A stretch of 64,000 bases of DNA, taken from NCBI GenBank assembly GCA_964342525.1, contig CAYFGQ010000009.1, positions 15,707-79,706 on the forward strand. The letters run 5' to 3'. The notes beneath the pieces were generated by a model, which searched no databases, had not been told where the DNA came from, and saw nothing but the letters and a program-made list of their open reading frames with translations. Source of the DNA: G963676205 sp964342525 (GTDB taxonomy: Bacteria > Campylobacterota > Campylobacteria > Campylobacterales > Arcobacteraceae). Below are positions 53,581 to 62,280 of this stretch, piece after piece. Numbering within the stretch: position 1 is the stretch's first letter; the number at the start of each line of letters is the position of its first letter. The position numbers and the translations under genes are program-made.

Positions 53581-54238
53581 AAAAGCCGTATGTATTTTAA
53601 GTGGAGGAATGGACTCCACACTAGCATCATATATAGCGAAAAAGGAAGGTTATGAGATCATAGCCTTACACTTTAATTATGGACAAAGAACTGAAAAAAA
53701 AGAATTAGAAGCTTTTAGAAAAATAGCTAGGGAGTTAAACGTAAAAGAAAAATATGAAATTGACATCCCATTTTTCACACAAATTGGAGCATCAGCTCTA
53801 ACAGATACATCTATTGATGTACCAACAGATGGTGTTGAAGAGGGAGTTCCTGTAACTTACGTACCATTTAGAAATGGTATCTTTTTAAGTATCGCCACTG
53901 CTATTGCAGAAAAAGAAGAAGCAGAAGCTTTATTTATTGGTGTAGTTGAAGAGGATAGTAGTGGTTATCCAGATTGTACTGATACATTTATAGATAAGAT
54001 GGGAAGCGCTATGAATCAAGGTACAAAAGAGGAAACTAAGTTAGAGATCATTACACCTCTAGTTCACCTTAAAAAATCACAAATCGTACAAAAAGCAATA
54101 GAGCTAAATGTACCATTACAATACACTTGGAGTTGTTATAAAAATGAAGATAAAGCTTGTGGTGTTTGTGATTCTTGTAGATTAAGATTAAATGGATTTG
54201 AAGTAGCTGGAACTACTGATCCTATAGATTATATTTAA
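53573..54238 (+). CDS. queC: 7-cyano-7-deazaguanine synthase
   Basis: Converts 7-carboxy-7-deazaguanine to preQ0 for queuosine. 221 residues. The PP-loop ATPase motif is LSGGMDSTLA, and LHFNYGQRTEKKE follows. The zinc site is at the C-terminus (CYKNEDKACGVCDSCRLRL). The start overlaps moeA by 8 bases. A terminator hairpin stands at its stop. queD is about 2.1 kb further on the same strand. Confidence 0.97.
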   Translation: MNKKAVCILSGGMDSTLASYIAKKEGYEIIALHFNYGQRTEKKELEAFRKIARELNVKEKYEIDIPFFTQIGASALTDTSIDVPTDGVEEGVPVTYVPFRNGIFLSIATAIAEKEEAEALFIGVVEEDSSGYPDCTDTFIDKMGSAMNQGTKEETKLEIITPLVHLKKSQIVQKAIELNVPLQYTWSCYKNEDKACGVCDSCRLRLNGFEVAGTTDPIDYI

Positions 54239-54239
54239 T

Positions 54240-54267
54240 AAAAAGAGTGAAACTATTCACTCTTTTT
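54240..54267. terminator. Bidirectional terminator between queC and upp
   Basis: Stem AAAAAGAGTGA (54240-54250) / TCACTCTTTTT (54257-54267), loop AACTAT, with T-run. It serves queC on plus and upp on minus. Confidence 0.8.
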
Positions 54268-54268
54268 A

Positions 54269-54892
54269 TTATTCATTTGTATTAAACGCTCTATCCCCTG
54301 CATCACCAAGACCAGGTCTTATATAATTATTCTCATCAAGTCTTTCATCAATTTGAGCTATATAAATATCAACATCAGGATGTGCATCTTGAACTTTTTT
54401 AATTCCCTCAGGAGCTCCAAGAAGATTTAAAGATATTATTTTTGTTGCACCCTTAGATTTTAAATAATCAATACCATCAATTAAAGAACCACCTGTAGCG
54501 ATCATTGGATCAAGAAGTAATACGGTCTTATCCTCTAATGGTGGGATATTTTCATAAAATAATTTAGACTCAGCAGTCTCCTCATCCCTTTTCATTGCCA
54601 AAAATCCACTTCTTGCATATGGTAGAGTTCTAAGAATTCCTGTAAGCATTGGTTCTCCAGCTCTTAAAATTGGAACTAATACTAGTTTTTGAACTTCAAG
54701 CATTTGAACATCAAGTTTACCTTGCCATGTTGTTATATTTTGTGTTACTGTTGGAAATTCACTTAAAGCTTCTGCAGCTAAAATTCTTGCAATTTCTTCT
54801 ATTGTAAGTCTAAATTCATTTGATGATGTTTGCACATCTCTTAATCTATTAAGAAGATGTTTTACTACAACATTTGTACTTTCTTTATACAT
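54269..54892 (-). CDS. upp: Uracil phosphoribosyltransferase
   Basis: Salvages uracil to UMP using PRPP. 207 residues with VPILRAGEPMLTGIL, the PRPP loop LLDPMIATGGSLIDGI and the C-terminal uracil-binding GLGDAGDRAFNT. Its leader is one of three similar promoter-hairpin units: TATAAT, six bases, a GTCTC/GGGAC hairpin, T-run, AAGGA, ATG. It is divergent from uraA, so uptake and salvage of uracil are together. Confidence 0.96.
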   Translation of the reverse strand: MYKESTNVVVKHLLNRLRDVQTSSNEFRLTIEEIARILAAEALSEFPTVTQNITTWQGKLDVQMLEVQKLVLVPILRAGEPMLTGILRTLPYARSGFLAMKRDEETAESKLFYENIPPLEDKTVLLLDPMIATGGSLIDGIDYLKSKGATKIISLNLLGAPEGIKKVQDAHPDVDIYIAQIDERLDENNYIRPGLGDAGDRAFNTNE

Positions 54893-54900
54893 ATTATATT

Positions 54901-54943
54901 TCCTTAAAAAATGTCCCGTTTTTTTAGAGACTTTTATATTATA
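54901..54943 (-). promoter_or_regulatory. Promoter-hairpin unit, copy 3 (leader of upp)
   Basis: On minus: TATAAT (54943-54938), six bases, GTCTC (54931-54927), nine-base A-rich loop, GGGAC (54917-54913), A, T-run, AAGGA, then upp. The T-G wobble in the stem keeps it paired. It matches the two copies near 24.8-24.9 kb. Confidence 0.62.
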
Positions 54944-55118
54944 TATCTTCTTTTAAGAATAAAAGTTAAAAGAAGAAAAATTCTAAAGAGGACAATAAAC
55001 TGCCCTATTTACCCTACTTATGAAAAACTATTCACAATTCAGATTTAAATTTCGCGTATTGTATCACAATTTACCAAGTTTTTTACATAAATATAGTATC
55101 ATTCGCAAAAGGTTAAAT

Positions 55119-56363
55119 ATGAATAAAACAGATTATAATTTTAGAGTAAAAGATTCGATTATTGGTTTACAATTTTTATTTGTAGCATTTGGGGCATTAG
55201 TACTTGTTCCTATTCTTACAGGACTTGATCCTAGTGTTGCGCTATTTACTGCTGGTATTGGTACTTTAGCATTTCAACTTGTAAATAAAAAAGCTATCCC
55301 TCCTATATTTTTAGCATCATCATTTGCATTTATCGCACCTATTTCATATGGGGTACAACAATGGGGAATCGCAGCAACAATGTCTGGACTTGTAGCTGCT
55401 GGTCTTTTTTATATCATTCTTAGTTTCATTATTAGATTTAAAGGTAGTGAGTTTTTACATAGACTTCTTCCTGCTGTTGTTGTAGGACCAGTTATTATCT
55501 CTATTGGTCTTATCTTAGCACCTGTTGCAGTAAATATGGCTATGGGTAAAACAGGAGATGGAGCTATCCAACTTGTACCACTTGATCAAGCTTTAGTAAT
55601 TTCTATGATAGCACTTATAGTTACCGTATTTGCTTCACTTATTGGAAAAGGGATATTTAAACTAGTACCTATTTTATTTGGTATTTTTGCCGGATATGTG
55701 ATCTCTTTAATGTATGGAATTGTAGATTTTAGCTCAGTAGAAAAAGCTGCTTGGATTGCTATGCCAAACTTTACAGCACCACAGTTTCACTGGGAAGCTA
55801 TCATTTTTATACTTCCTATTGCCATAGCACCTGCTATTGAACATATTGGTGATATGTTGGCTATTTCAAATGTAACAAAAAAAGATTATCTTAAAAAACC
55901 AGGTCTAAAAAACACTCTTCTTGGTGATGGTGTGGCTACTTCATTAGCTTCATTTTTTGGTGGACCACCAAATACTACATATTCAGAAGTTACAGGTGCA
56001 GTATCAGTTACAAAAGCATTTAACCCAGCTATTATGACATGGGCAGCTATTTTTGCTATTATTTTAGCATTTGTTGGAAAAATCGGTGGATTTTTAGCAA
56101 CTATTCCTGTTCCTGTTATGGGTGGAATTATGCTACTTTTATTTGGTATCATTGCTTCAATTGGTATGGGAACTTTAGTAAAAGAAAAAGTTGATTTAAC
56201 TTGTACAAGAAATATGGTAATTGTATCTATGATCTTAGTATTTGCTATAGGTGGTATGACATTTAATTTTGGTGCAGTTTCATTTTCAGGAATTGGTCTT
56301 GGTGCTATTGTTGGTATCTTATTAAATCTTATCTTACCAAAAGCAAAGGCCGAAAACGAATGA
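55119..56363 (+). CDS. uraA: Uracil/xanthine permease (NCS2 family)
   Basis: Proton-coupled nucleobase importer with about 12-14 helices, 414 residues from the ATG at 55119 (MNKTDYNFRVKDSIIG), which has AAAAGG upstream. The longer frame from 55020 is rejected. Typical NCS2 blocks are LLPAVVVGPVIISIGL, APAIEHIGDMLAIS (transport-site Glu and His) and GGPPNTTYSEVTGAV. It is back to back with upp. The stop overlaps queD. Confidence 0.95.
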   Translation: MNKTDYNFRVKDSIIGLQFLFVAFGALVLVPILTGLDPSVALFTAGIGTLAFQLVNKKAIPPIFLASSFAFIAPISYGVQQWGIAATMSGLVAAGLFYIILSFIIRFKGSEFLHRLLPAVVVGPVIISIGLILAPVAVNMAMGKTGDGAIQLVPLDQALVISMIALIVTVFASLIGKGIFKLVPILFGIFAGYVISLMYGIVDFSSVEKAAWIAMPNFTAPQFHWEAIIFILPIAIAPAIEHIGDMLAISNVTKKDYLKKPGLKNTLLGDGVATSLASFFGGPPNTTYSEVTGAVSVTKAFNPAIMTWAAIFAIILAFVGKIGGFLATIPVPVMGGIMLLLFGIIASIGMGTLVKEKVDLTCTRNMVIVSMILVFAIGGMTFNFGAVSFSGIGLGAIVGILLNLILPKAKAENE

Positions 56364-56899
56364 GATGGAACATATCCAAACAATTTGATTTTTGTTATGG
56401 TCATAGGGTTTGGTCACAAGAACTAAATAAGGATTTTGCCCTTGATGAGTGTTTAATGTGTAGACATCTACATGGACATCAAGGGAAAGTTTTAGTTCAC
56501 CTTGAGAGTGATTCACTACAAAATGGAATGGTAACAGACTTTAAACACTTAAATTGGTTTAAAAAATTCCTCGATGATACAGTTGATCATAAATTTATCA
56601 TCGATATCCATGATCCATTATATGAGACATTGCTTCCCCATTATAAGGATAAACAAAACCTTCAAGATATGCCAGAGGATTATAAAATCCCTGATCTTTC
56701 TATCTTAAAAGATGAGCCTAAACATATCATAGAGATGTATGAAGGTTATATCATAGTTGATTTTGTACCTACTAGTGAAAATCTATCAGCTTGGCTTTTA
56801 AAGATAGTTCAAGATAAAATGATCGAGCTTAATATAAAAGTATCTCATCTAGAGTATTTTGAGACACCAAAAAGCAGAAGTGTGGTTTATAATGATTAG
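56360..56899 (+). CDS. queD: 6-carboxytetrahydropterin synthase-type QueD
   Basis: Queuosine pathway enzyme upstream of QueE/QueC. 179 residues, longer than the ~120 of E. coli QueD. Zinc histidines are in FCYGHRVW and HLHGHQGKVL; CLMC lies where the catalytic Cys is expected. VTDFKHLNWFKKFLDDTVDHKF is the conserved central region (quoted ends VTDFKHL and VDHKF). The C-terminal Glu is in SHLEYFETP. The insertion around 90-125 accounts for the extra length. It overlaps uraA by 4 and maf by 8 bases. Confidence 0.93.
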   Translation: MRWNISKQFDFCYGHRVWSQELNKDFALDECLMCRHLHGHQGKVLVHLESDSLQNGMVTDFKHLNWFKKFLDDTVDHKFIIDIHDPLYETLLPHYKDKQNLQDMPEDYKIPDLSILKDEPKHIIEMYEGYIIVDFVPTSENLSAWLLKIVQDKMIELNIKVSHLEYFETPKSRSVVYND

Positions 56900-57443
56900 A
56901 TTAGGTTCAAACTCGCAAACTAGAGCTAAAATGTTAACAGATGCTAAAATAGAATTTATCCAAACAGGATCAAACTTTGATGAGGAACAAATCAGCTCAA
57001 GTGATCCAAAAGATTTTGTATATACTGCAACTATGGGTAAATACCTTGATTGTCTAGAAACTTATGGTATTGATATTCCACTTTTAGTAGCAGACACAGT
57101 AGTAACTGCAAATAATCAAATCCTTAGAAAAGCTACTGATATAGAAGATGCAAAAAGGATTTTAGATATACAAAGTGATAATAAAGTATCAATCATCACT
57201 TGTATGATATTTAAATCAAAAGATGATGAACTTATTGATATCTCTCAAACAGACTATATCTTTGAAAAATTTGATGAAGATGATCTAGCAGAGTATTTAT
57301 CTGGTAATGAGTGGAAAGGAAAAGCTGGTGCTTGTATGGTAGAAGGCTTTTGTAAAAAATATATAAAAGAAGTGATAGGTTTAGAATCAACAGCTATGGG
57401 CTTAACTATAGAGAAGATTTTACCTTATATAAAAAGGGGATAA
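56892..57443 (+). CDS. maf: Maf-like nucleotide pyrophosphatase
   Basis: House-cleaning NTP pyrophosphatase. 183 residues from the ATG at 56892 (MIRLGSNSQTRAKML), the family N-terminus, overlapping the queD stop. Other motifs are FVYTATMGKYLDCLE, the catalytic Asp in LLVADTVVTAN, and WKGKAGACMVEGF. By motif it is nearest to the dTTP/UTP-type (YhdE) enzymes, but the expected residues differ somewhat, so its specificity is open. Confidence 0.9.
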   Translation: MIRLGSNSQTRAKMLTDAKIEFIQTGSNFDEEQISSSDPKDFVYTATMGKYLDCLETYGIDIPLLVADTVVTANNQILRKATDIEDAKRILDIQSDNKVSIITCMIFKSKDDELIDISQTDYIFEKFDEDDLAEYLSGNEWKGKAGACMVEGFCKKYIKEVIGLESTAMGLTIEKILPYIKRG

Positions 57444-57444
57444 T

Positions 57445-58302
57445 ATGGGAATATTTAAAAAGATAAAAGATTTTAATGAATTGGTGATGTTTCAACACTC
57501 AATCTTTTCTTTACCATTTATATTTATAGCGATGGTTGTTGCAGCTGATGGTTGGTTTGGTACTTATTTAACTGTTATGGGTATTTTAGCGGCTATTACA
57601 GCTAGAAACTTTGCAATGGGATTTAACAGATACCTAGACCGTGATATAGATGCAAAAAACCCAAGAACAAAAAACCGTCCAAATGTTGATGGGAGAATCT
57701 CACCTGTACAAATGTTAGCATTTACAATTATCAATGCTATTGCTTTTGTTGTGGTTGCTTATTATGTAAATGATCTTGCTTTTACTATTGCTGTACCTAT
57801 TTTAATAGTGATTGGTAGTTATTCATATTTTAAAAGATTTTCTTATATGGCTCACCTTATCCTTGGAGTATCTTTAGGTCTTGCTCCAATTGCTGGTGTG
57901 GTTGCAGTGAGTGAGACTATCACTCTATGGTCTTTATTTTTATCTATTGGAGTTATGTTTTGGGTAGCTGGATTTGATCTTTTATATTCTCTACAAGATA
58001 TTGATGTGGATAGAAAACTAGGACTGCACTCTATTCCTTCAAAATTTGGTGTAAATAAAACACTACAACTATCTCAACTATTTCATGTTTTAGCAGTAAT
58101 CTTTTGGCTTTTATTTGTAATGGCATCAGATATGCAAACCTTTGGATATTTAGCAGTTGTAATGGCTATCATAATGCTTACAGTTGAACATATAATAGTA
58201 AATAAAGATTTTACAAAAATAGATAGGGCATTTTTTACAATAAATGGATATTTAGGAATTATCTTTTTAATCTTTGTAATTGTTGATAAAATAGTTTACT
58301 AA
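57445..58302 (+). CDS. mqnP: UbiA-family polyprenyltransferase (MqnP type)
   Basis: Membrane prenyltransferase, 285 residues, eight to nine helices. Both Asp motifs are clear: NRYLDRDIDAKNPRT (first) and YSLQDIDVDRKLGL (second), which bind prenyl diphosphate. Campylobacterota use the futalosine menaquinone route, where MqnP prenylates 5,8-dihydroxy-2-naphthoate; the N-terminus FNELVMFQHSIFSLPF is typical of that subgroup. 4-hydroxybenzoate prenylation (UbiA) is the alternative. It starts one base after maf. Confidence 0.9.
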   Translation: MGIFKKIKDFNELVMFQHSIFSLPFIFIAMVVAADGWFGTYLTVMGILAAITARNFAMGFNRYLDRDIDAKNPRTKNRPNVDGRISPVQMLAFTIINAIAFVVVAYYVNDLAFTIAVPILIVIGSYSYFKRFSYMAHLILGVSLGLAPIAGVVAVSETITLWSLFLSIGVMFWVAGFDLLYSLQDIDVDRKLGLHSIPSKFGVNKTLQLSQLFHVLAVIFWLLFVMASDMQTFGYLAVVMAIIMLTVEHIIVNKDFTKIDRAFFTINGYLGIIFLIFVIVDKIVY

Positions 58303-58369
58303 AATAACTTTTACTACACAAAAACTACACCCATTCAGGTATAATCCCTAAAAATTTTAAGGATTATAC

Positions 58370-58990
58370 TTGAAAAAAATAATAATCTCACTTTTCTTAT
58401 TTTTATCTATTTCATTTGCCAGTGAAAAGATATACTATTTTATAGGAATCAATGGCGATAGCTCCTTTGACATTACAGATAATGATAATAATGAAATAGC
58501 CTCAGTAGAAGAAGATATCCCAAATATTCCTATAGATATAGGAATTAGAAGCAGTACATCTTTTTTCTCAGAGTCTGATTCAGGCTGGGGATATTTTATT
58601 GAAAGTGGTTTTGCTATTTTTTATATTGGTGAACAAAGAATTGAAGAAAACGAATATATAGACTATGGAACATCTGTAAAAGGAGCATCCATACACATAA
58701 CACCAACTCTAGTATATCAAGCATCTTCATTTCCTTTTATAGCAGGGATTGGTGTAGGAATTGGAGCTCTTTATGCTGATGGAAGTTATATAATTACTAA
58801 AAAAGATCACCCTGAGTATCAAAATAGAAAAGATATTGATATTTCAAAAATAGATATGAGTATCTTAATTAATCTAGAATTTTTTATAATACCCGATGAA
58901 TTATCTTTTGGATTAAGATCTGTTAATGTAACTGCAGGAGATAATTACAATCAACGTTTTGGTGGTTTTTTTGGAAGATTTTATTTTTAA
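58370..58990 (+). CDS. Predicted small outer-membrane protein
   Basis: A 206-residue exported protein starting at a TTG (KKIIISLFLFLSISFA signal) with AAGGAT upstream; no ATG would include the signal. The mature part is Gly/aromatic-rich with alternating strands and ends GGFFGRFYF with terminal Phe, as in small porin-like barrels. I do not recognise a family; function unknown. It has a TATAAT-like promoter near 58339. Confidence 0.7.
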   Translation: MKKIIISLFLFLSISFASEKIYYFIGINGDSSFDITDNDNNEIASVEEDIPNIPIDIGIRSSTSFFSESDSGWGYFIESGFAIFYIGEQRIEENEYIDYGTSVKGASIHITPTLVYQASSFPFIAGIGVGIGALYADGSYIITKKDHPEYQNRKDIDISKIDMSILINLEFFIIPDELSFGLRSVNVTAGDNYNQRFGGFFGRFYF

Positions 58991-59034
58991 AATATAAAAC
59001 TTTTGTAATTTTAATTAAAGAAGGAATTTACAAC

Positions 59035-59427
59035 TTAAATTCCCTCTTCAACTTTTTGTACAGTTTTCTCCATAGAATCAGCTAAAAGCTCTAAAGTAAA
59101 TGGTTTCACCATCCATGAAGTTGCTCCAACCTCAAAACCTCTTTTTTTCATAGCTTCACTACTTTCTGTGGTAAGAACTAAAATAGGTGTTGACATATAT
59201 TGATATTTATTTCTTATATTTTCTATAAAATCAAAGCCATTCATATTTGGCATATTGATATCTGTGATAATAAAATCATACTCCTCCTCTTCACAAAGAG
59301 TTAAAGCTTCAAATCCATCCTCAGCAGATTTAGTATCTAAAAATCCAAGTTCCAATAAAGTACTTGAAAGCATATCAAGAATAGTTGGGCTATCATCTAC
59401 ATATAAAATTTTCATATTTCTGTTCAT
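59035..59427 (-). CDS. CheY-like response regulator
   Basis: A 130-residue single receiver domain. Phospho-acceptor Asp is in IITDINMPNMNGF, acidic pair in YVDDSP, conserved Thr in LVLTTESSE and Lys in MVKPFTLE. No output domain, so it acts by protein contact (motor or phosphorelay). It is not beside chemotaxis genes; CheY itself or a phosphorelay partner are both possible. Confidence 0.93.
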   Translation of the reverse strand: MNRNMKILYVDDSPTILDMLSSTLLELGFLDTKSAEDGFEALTLCEEEEYDFIITDINMPNMNGFDFIENIRNKYQYMSTPILVLTTESSEAMKKRGFEVGATSWMVKPFTLELLADSMEKTVQKVEEGI

Positions 59428-59441
59428 GAGAAAAACCTTTT

Positions 59442-59753
59442 TTAATCTATATAGCTACAACAATAATCAGTAACTGTTTTAATCTTTAAATCAAATGATG
59501 AGTTTGCTGGTACTTGAAATGTTTCTGGTGTACTTAATGTTTTCCACTCTTCATTTGGTAATCTTATCTCTAATTCACCGCTCATCATCTCCATGATCTC
59601 AGCTTTATCTGTACCAAATGTATACTCACCAGGCATCATAATACCTAAAGTTTTTACACTTCCATCTTCAAAAGTTACAGCTCTACTAGTAACTTTCCCA
59701 TCATAATAAATATTTGCTTCTTTTTTAACTGTTACGTTTTTAAATTCACTCAT
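59442..59753 (-). CDS. ppnP: Pyrimidine/purine nucleoside phosphorylase
   Basis: A 103-residue cupin of the PpnP/DUF1255 family: VTVKKEANIYYDGKVTSRAV, TLGIMMPGEYTFGT, and FQVPANSSFDLKI. It phosphorolyses a range of nucleosides. Start at the ATG at 59753, with TAGGAGAG upstream; a longer frame reaches into the terminator and is rejected. It is 14 bases upstream of cheY-like. Confidence 0.92.
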   Translation of the reverse strand: MSEFKNVTVKKEANIYYDGKVTSRAVTFEDGSVKTLGIMMPGEYTFGTDKAEIMEMMSGELEIRLPNEEWKTLSTPETFQVPANSSFDLKIKTVTDYCCSYID

Positions 59754-59774
59754 TATCTCTCCTAAATAAAAAAA

Positions 59775-59796
59775 CCTTCGCAAAAATTTGCGAAGG
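59775..59796 (-). terminator. Rho-independent terminator after thiS
   Basis: Stem CCTTCGCAAA (59775-59784) / TTTGCGAAGG (59787-59796), loop AA, followed on the minus strand by seven T. It ends the aminotransferase-thiS transcript before ppnP. Confidence 0.85.
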
Positions 59797-59837
59797 CTAT
59801 TATATCTAAAAGAAACTCAAATTATGAAATAAGATTA

Positions 59838-60038
59838 TCAACCACCGCCAACAAACTGTAGTAGTTCGATTTTATCACCCTCTTTTGGTTGAAAAGTATT
59901 CCAATTATCTTTTTTTACCACTTCCATATTTACAGCTGCTGCCATAACTTTATCTTCAATTTGAAGAAGATCAATTATACCAAATAAACTGATCCCCTCA
60001 TCAAATGTTTTATCTTCACCATTAATTATTATATTCAT
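59838..60038 (-). CDS. thiS: ThiS-type sulfur carrier protein
   Basis: A 66-residue ubiquitin-like sulfur carrier with the needed C-terminal GG (ending LLQFVGGG), which is thiocarboxylated for thiazole synthesis. N-terminal MNIIINGEDKTFDEG is typical of ThiS. It overlaps the aminotransferase gene by 17 bases. No other thiamine gene is adjacent, so MoaD-like or other sulfur transfer roles cannot be ruled out. Confidence 0.87.
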   Translation of the reverse strand: MNIIINGEDKTFDEGISLFGIIDLLQIEDKVMAAAVNMEVVKKDNWNTFQPKEGDKIELLQFVGGG

Positions 60039-61161
60039 CTATAAAACCTTTTAGTCTTGTTAATACTTCTTTAGTTTTCTGCGGATTCTCCACAAGAGCT
60101 ATCCTTATATAACCAGATCCTATACCATTACGACCTAAGAAACTCCCTGGTAGTACTTTGATATTTTTCTTCTCATATAACTCTTTTGTAAATTTTAGCT
60201 CATCATTTACCTCAAGCCAAATATAAAAAGTAGCCTCAGGAATCTCTATACCTAAAATATCTTTTGCTATCTCAAAATTCTCTTTATAATTGTTTTGAAA
60301 TACTTTTACATGCTCTTCATCACTCCAAGCTATAGCTGAAGCATGTTGGATAGGAAGAGGTACAGCTGCACCCACATATGTTCTGTATTTCATATACTCT
60401 TTTAAAATTTCAGCATCACCCGCAACTATACCACTTCTAAGCCCAGGAGCACTACTTCTTTTTGAAATAGAGTTTAAAACTAAGATATTTTTAAATGATT
60501 CATTTCCAGCTTTGATCGATGCTTCAAGTAAAGAGATTGGCTTTTTAGCCTCATCAAAATAAAGCTCAGAATAACACTCATCATTGATAAGTACAAAATC
60601 AAACTCTAAAGATTTTTCCACCCACCATACAAGCTCTTCCATAGAAGCTGTTGAAGATGTAGGATTATTTGGATAATTGATAATCACAAGATCAGATTTA
60701 GATAACTCTTCATCACTTAATCTTCCAATAAAGTTATTCTCTTTAGTTAAATTTATATAGATAATCTCAGCTCTACTAGCTATAGCAGCACCCTCATATA
60801 TCTGATAAAAAGGGTTTGTAAAAGCAACTGTTGGATTTTGTTTATCAAATAGATAATATTGAGGAAAGTTAAATAATACTTCCCTTGTACCAAAAGTAGG
60901 AATAAGCTGTGATTTGTCTAATTTAATACCAAATCTTTTTTCAAAAAAAGCTATCTGAGCCTCTTTTAGTATATCTTCCCCACCACTTTTTGGATATTTA
61001 TTTAATAGTGTTGCTTTTGTAGCTAATTCATCTTGTATAAACTGTGGTGTATCAAACTGTGGTTCACCGATAGTCAGAGAACTTAGAGGATATTCACTAG
61101 TTGGAGTAACACCCTCAAGTAGTTCATTTAATTTTTGAAATGGATACTTTTCGAATTCCAT
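60022..61161 (-). CDS. Class I/II aminotransferase (succinyldiaminopimelate transaminase-like)
   Basis: A 379-residue PLP enzyme from the ATG at 61161 with AAAGGAAA upstream. Motifs are TIGEPQFDTPQ (N-terminal substrate loop), NYPNNPTSSTA, INDECYSELYFD and the PLP Lys in SISKRSSAPGLRSG. In this phylum the similar gene is annotated as succinyl-DAP aminotransferase (DapC) of lysine/meso-DAP synthesis; an aspartate- or alanine-type aminotransferase is the alternative. thiS overlaps its end. Confidence 0.88.
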   Translation of the reverse strand: MEFEKYPFQKLNELLEGVTPTSEYPLSSLTIGEPQFDTPQFIQDELATKATLLNKYPKSGGEDILKEAQIAFFEKRFGIKLDKSQLIPTFGTREVLFNFPQYYLFDKQNPTVAFTNPFYQIYEGAAIASRAEIIYINLTKENNFIGRLSDEELSKSDLVIINYPNNPTSSTASMEELVWWVEKSLEFDFVLINDECYSELYFDEAKKPISLLEASIKAGNESFKNILVLNSISKRSSAPGLRSGIVAGDAEILKEYMKYRTYVGAAVPLPIQHASAIAWSDEEHVKVFQNNYKENFEIAKDILGIEIPEATFYIWLEVNDELKFTKELYEKKNIKVLPGSFLGRNGIGSGYIRIALVENPQKTKEVLTRLKGFIDEYNN

Positions 61162-61206
61162 CAATTTCCTTTTTTACTTTTAGTTTTTATATTTTAGCTT
61201 TTAACT

Positions 61207-61950
61207 CTAAAAGCCAAATACTTTAAATTCTCTAGGCTCTTTTGCTTCAAATGTATAATCAAGTATTTTTGTTATCTTAGAATGTAAAAGCATTCTATTT
61301 ACATTTGTTGCAGCTTTACCATATTGAAGATCACCAATAATCGGATACTCTGCATATCTACAATGAACTCTAATCTGGTGAGTTCTTCCATCTTCAATTA
61401 CAACTTTTACTTTACTTTTATGACCTTCTACAAACATTGGATAAATAGTAGTAAGTGCTGGTTTACCTTTTTGACGATCAACTTTACTTTTTGCAGTTTT
61501 ACCTTTAATTGTTAAAATAGGTGCATCAATGATAAGTTCATCGATCACTTTACCCTCTACAATAGCCACATACTCTTTGTAAACTCTTTTTGCTTTAAAC
61601 TCTTTGATAGCCTTTTTTTGAAACTCTTCATTTTTTGCAAAAAGCATTACACCACTTGTCTCACGATCAAGTCTATTTAAAAGGATAGCTCCTCTAAAGT
61701 TTTTTGCCACATCCTCAGCATTTACAAATGCTGGTTTATCCACTGCTAAAATATCATCATCTTGAAATATGATCTTTGCAGATGGAATCTCTTTTACAAT
61801 AAATGTAATATCTGTTGGTACTTCACCACGAGCGATCATTACCTTTTTACCTTTAGCAGTAACTAGACCCTTATCAATTAACTCTTTTGCTTTTGAGTTT
61901 GATATACCCTCTTGTTTTGCTAAAACTTTATATGCTTTATCAGAAGCCAT
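61207..61950 (-). CDS. RluA-family RNA pseudouridine synthase
   Basis: A 247-residue pseudouridine synthase. The catalytic Asp is in LNRLDRETSGVMLFA. Other blocks are DDDILAVDKPAFVNA, VYKEYVAIVEG, and GRTHQIRVHCRYAEYPIIGD. The first ~60 residues look like an S4 RNA-binding domain (SNSKAKELIDKGLVTAKGKKV). Start at the ATG at 61950 with AAAGGC upstream rather than the TTG 18 bases further. Target uridine (rRNA or tRNA) not predictable here. Confidence 0.92.
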   Translation of the reverse strand: MASDKAYKVLAKQEGISNSKAKELIDKGLVTAKGKKVMIARGEVPTDITFIVKEIPSAKIIFQDDDILAVDKPAFVNAEDVAKNFRGAILLNRLDRETSGVMLFAKNEEFQKKAIKEFKAKRVYKEYVAIVEGKVIDELIIDAPILTIKGKTAKSKVDRQKGKPALTTIYPMFVEGHKSKVKVVIEDGRTHQIRVHCRYAEYPIIGDLQYGKAATNVNRMLLHSKITKILDYTFEAKEPREFKVFGF

Positions 61951-61968
61951 TTTTTGCCTTTTTTTCAA

Positions 61969-62280
61969 ATTATGTAATACAATTTCTATAATACAATTTG
62001 CTCAAGTAGCGTGAGTGCTTGATGCTACAATATTTATAAAAAATTTGAGCTTAACTTACTGTTAGGCGATGATTTTTTGTGAATGTTGTAGTGCCAATGA
62101 CTTATGCTAATTGGGTGAATTCTATTGCATAATTTGATTTTTATATTAAAGTGTGAATTCTATCTAAAATATAGTGTCAATAAACTTTATAGGAAATAAC
62201 TATTTTTAGATTGTTTTATAAATTTAAGAATATTAGTTTTTTAATTAAAAATATATAACTTAAAAAGAAAATAATTAATA
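61969..62280. other. Intergenic region, 312 bases
   Basis: No ORF supported. It contains a short inverted repeat GTAGC/GCTAC around 62006-62028 and two copies of GTGAATTCTAT (about 62113 and 62152). Otherwise AT-rich, no recognisable RNA gene. Confidence 0.5.

Noticed and set aside
55886..56404. 172-codon minus-strand frame opposite uraA
   Set aside because: Composition is that of an antisense frame of a membrane protein; no start signal, and it covers a strongly recognised gene.
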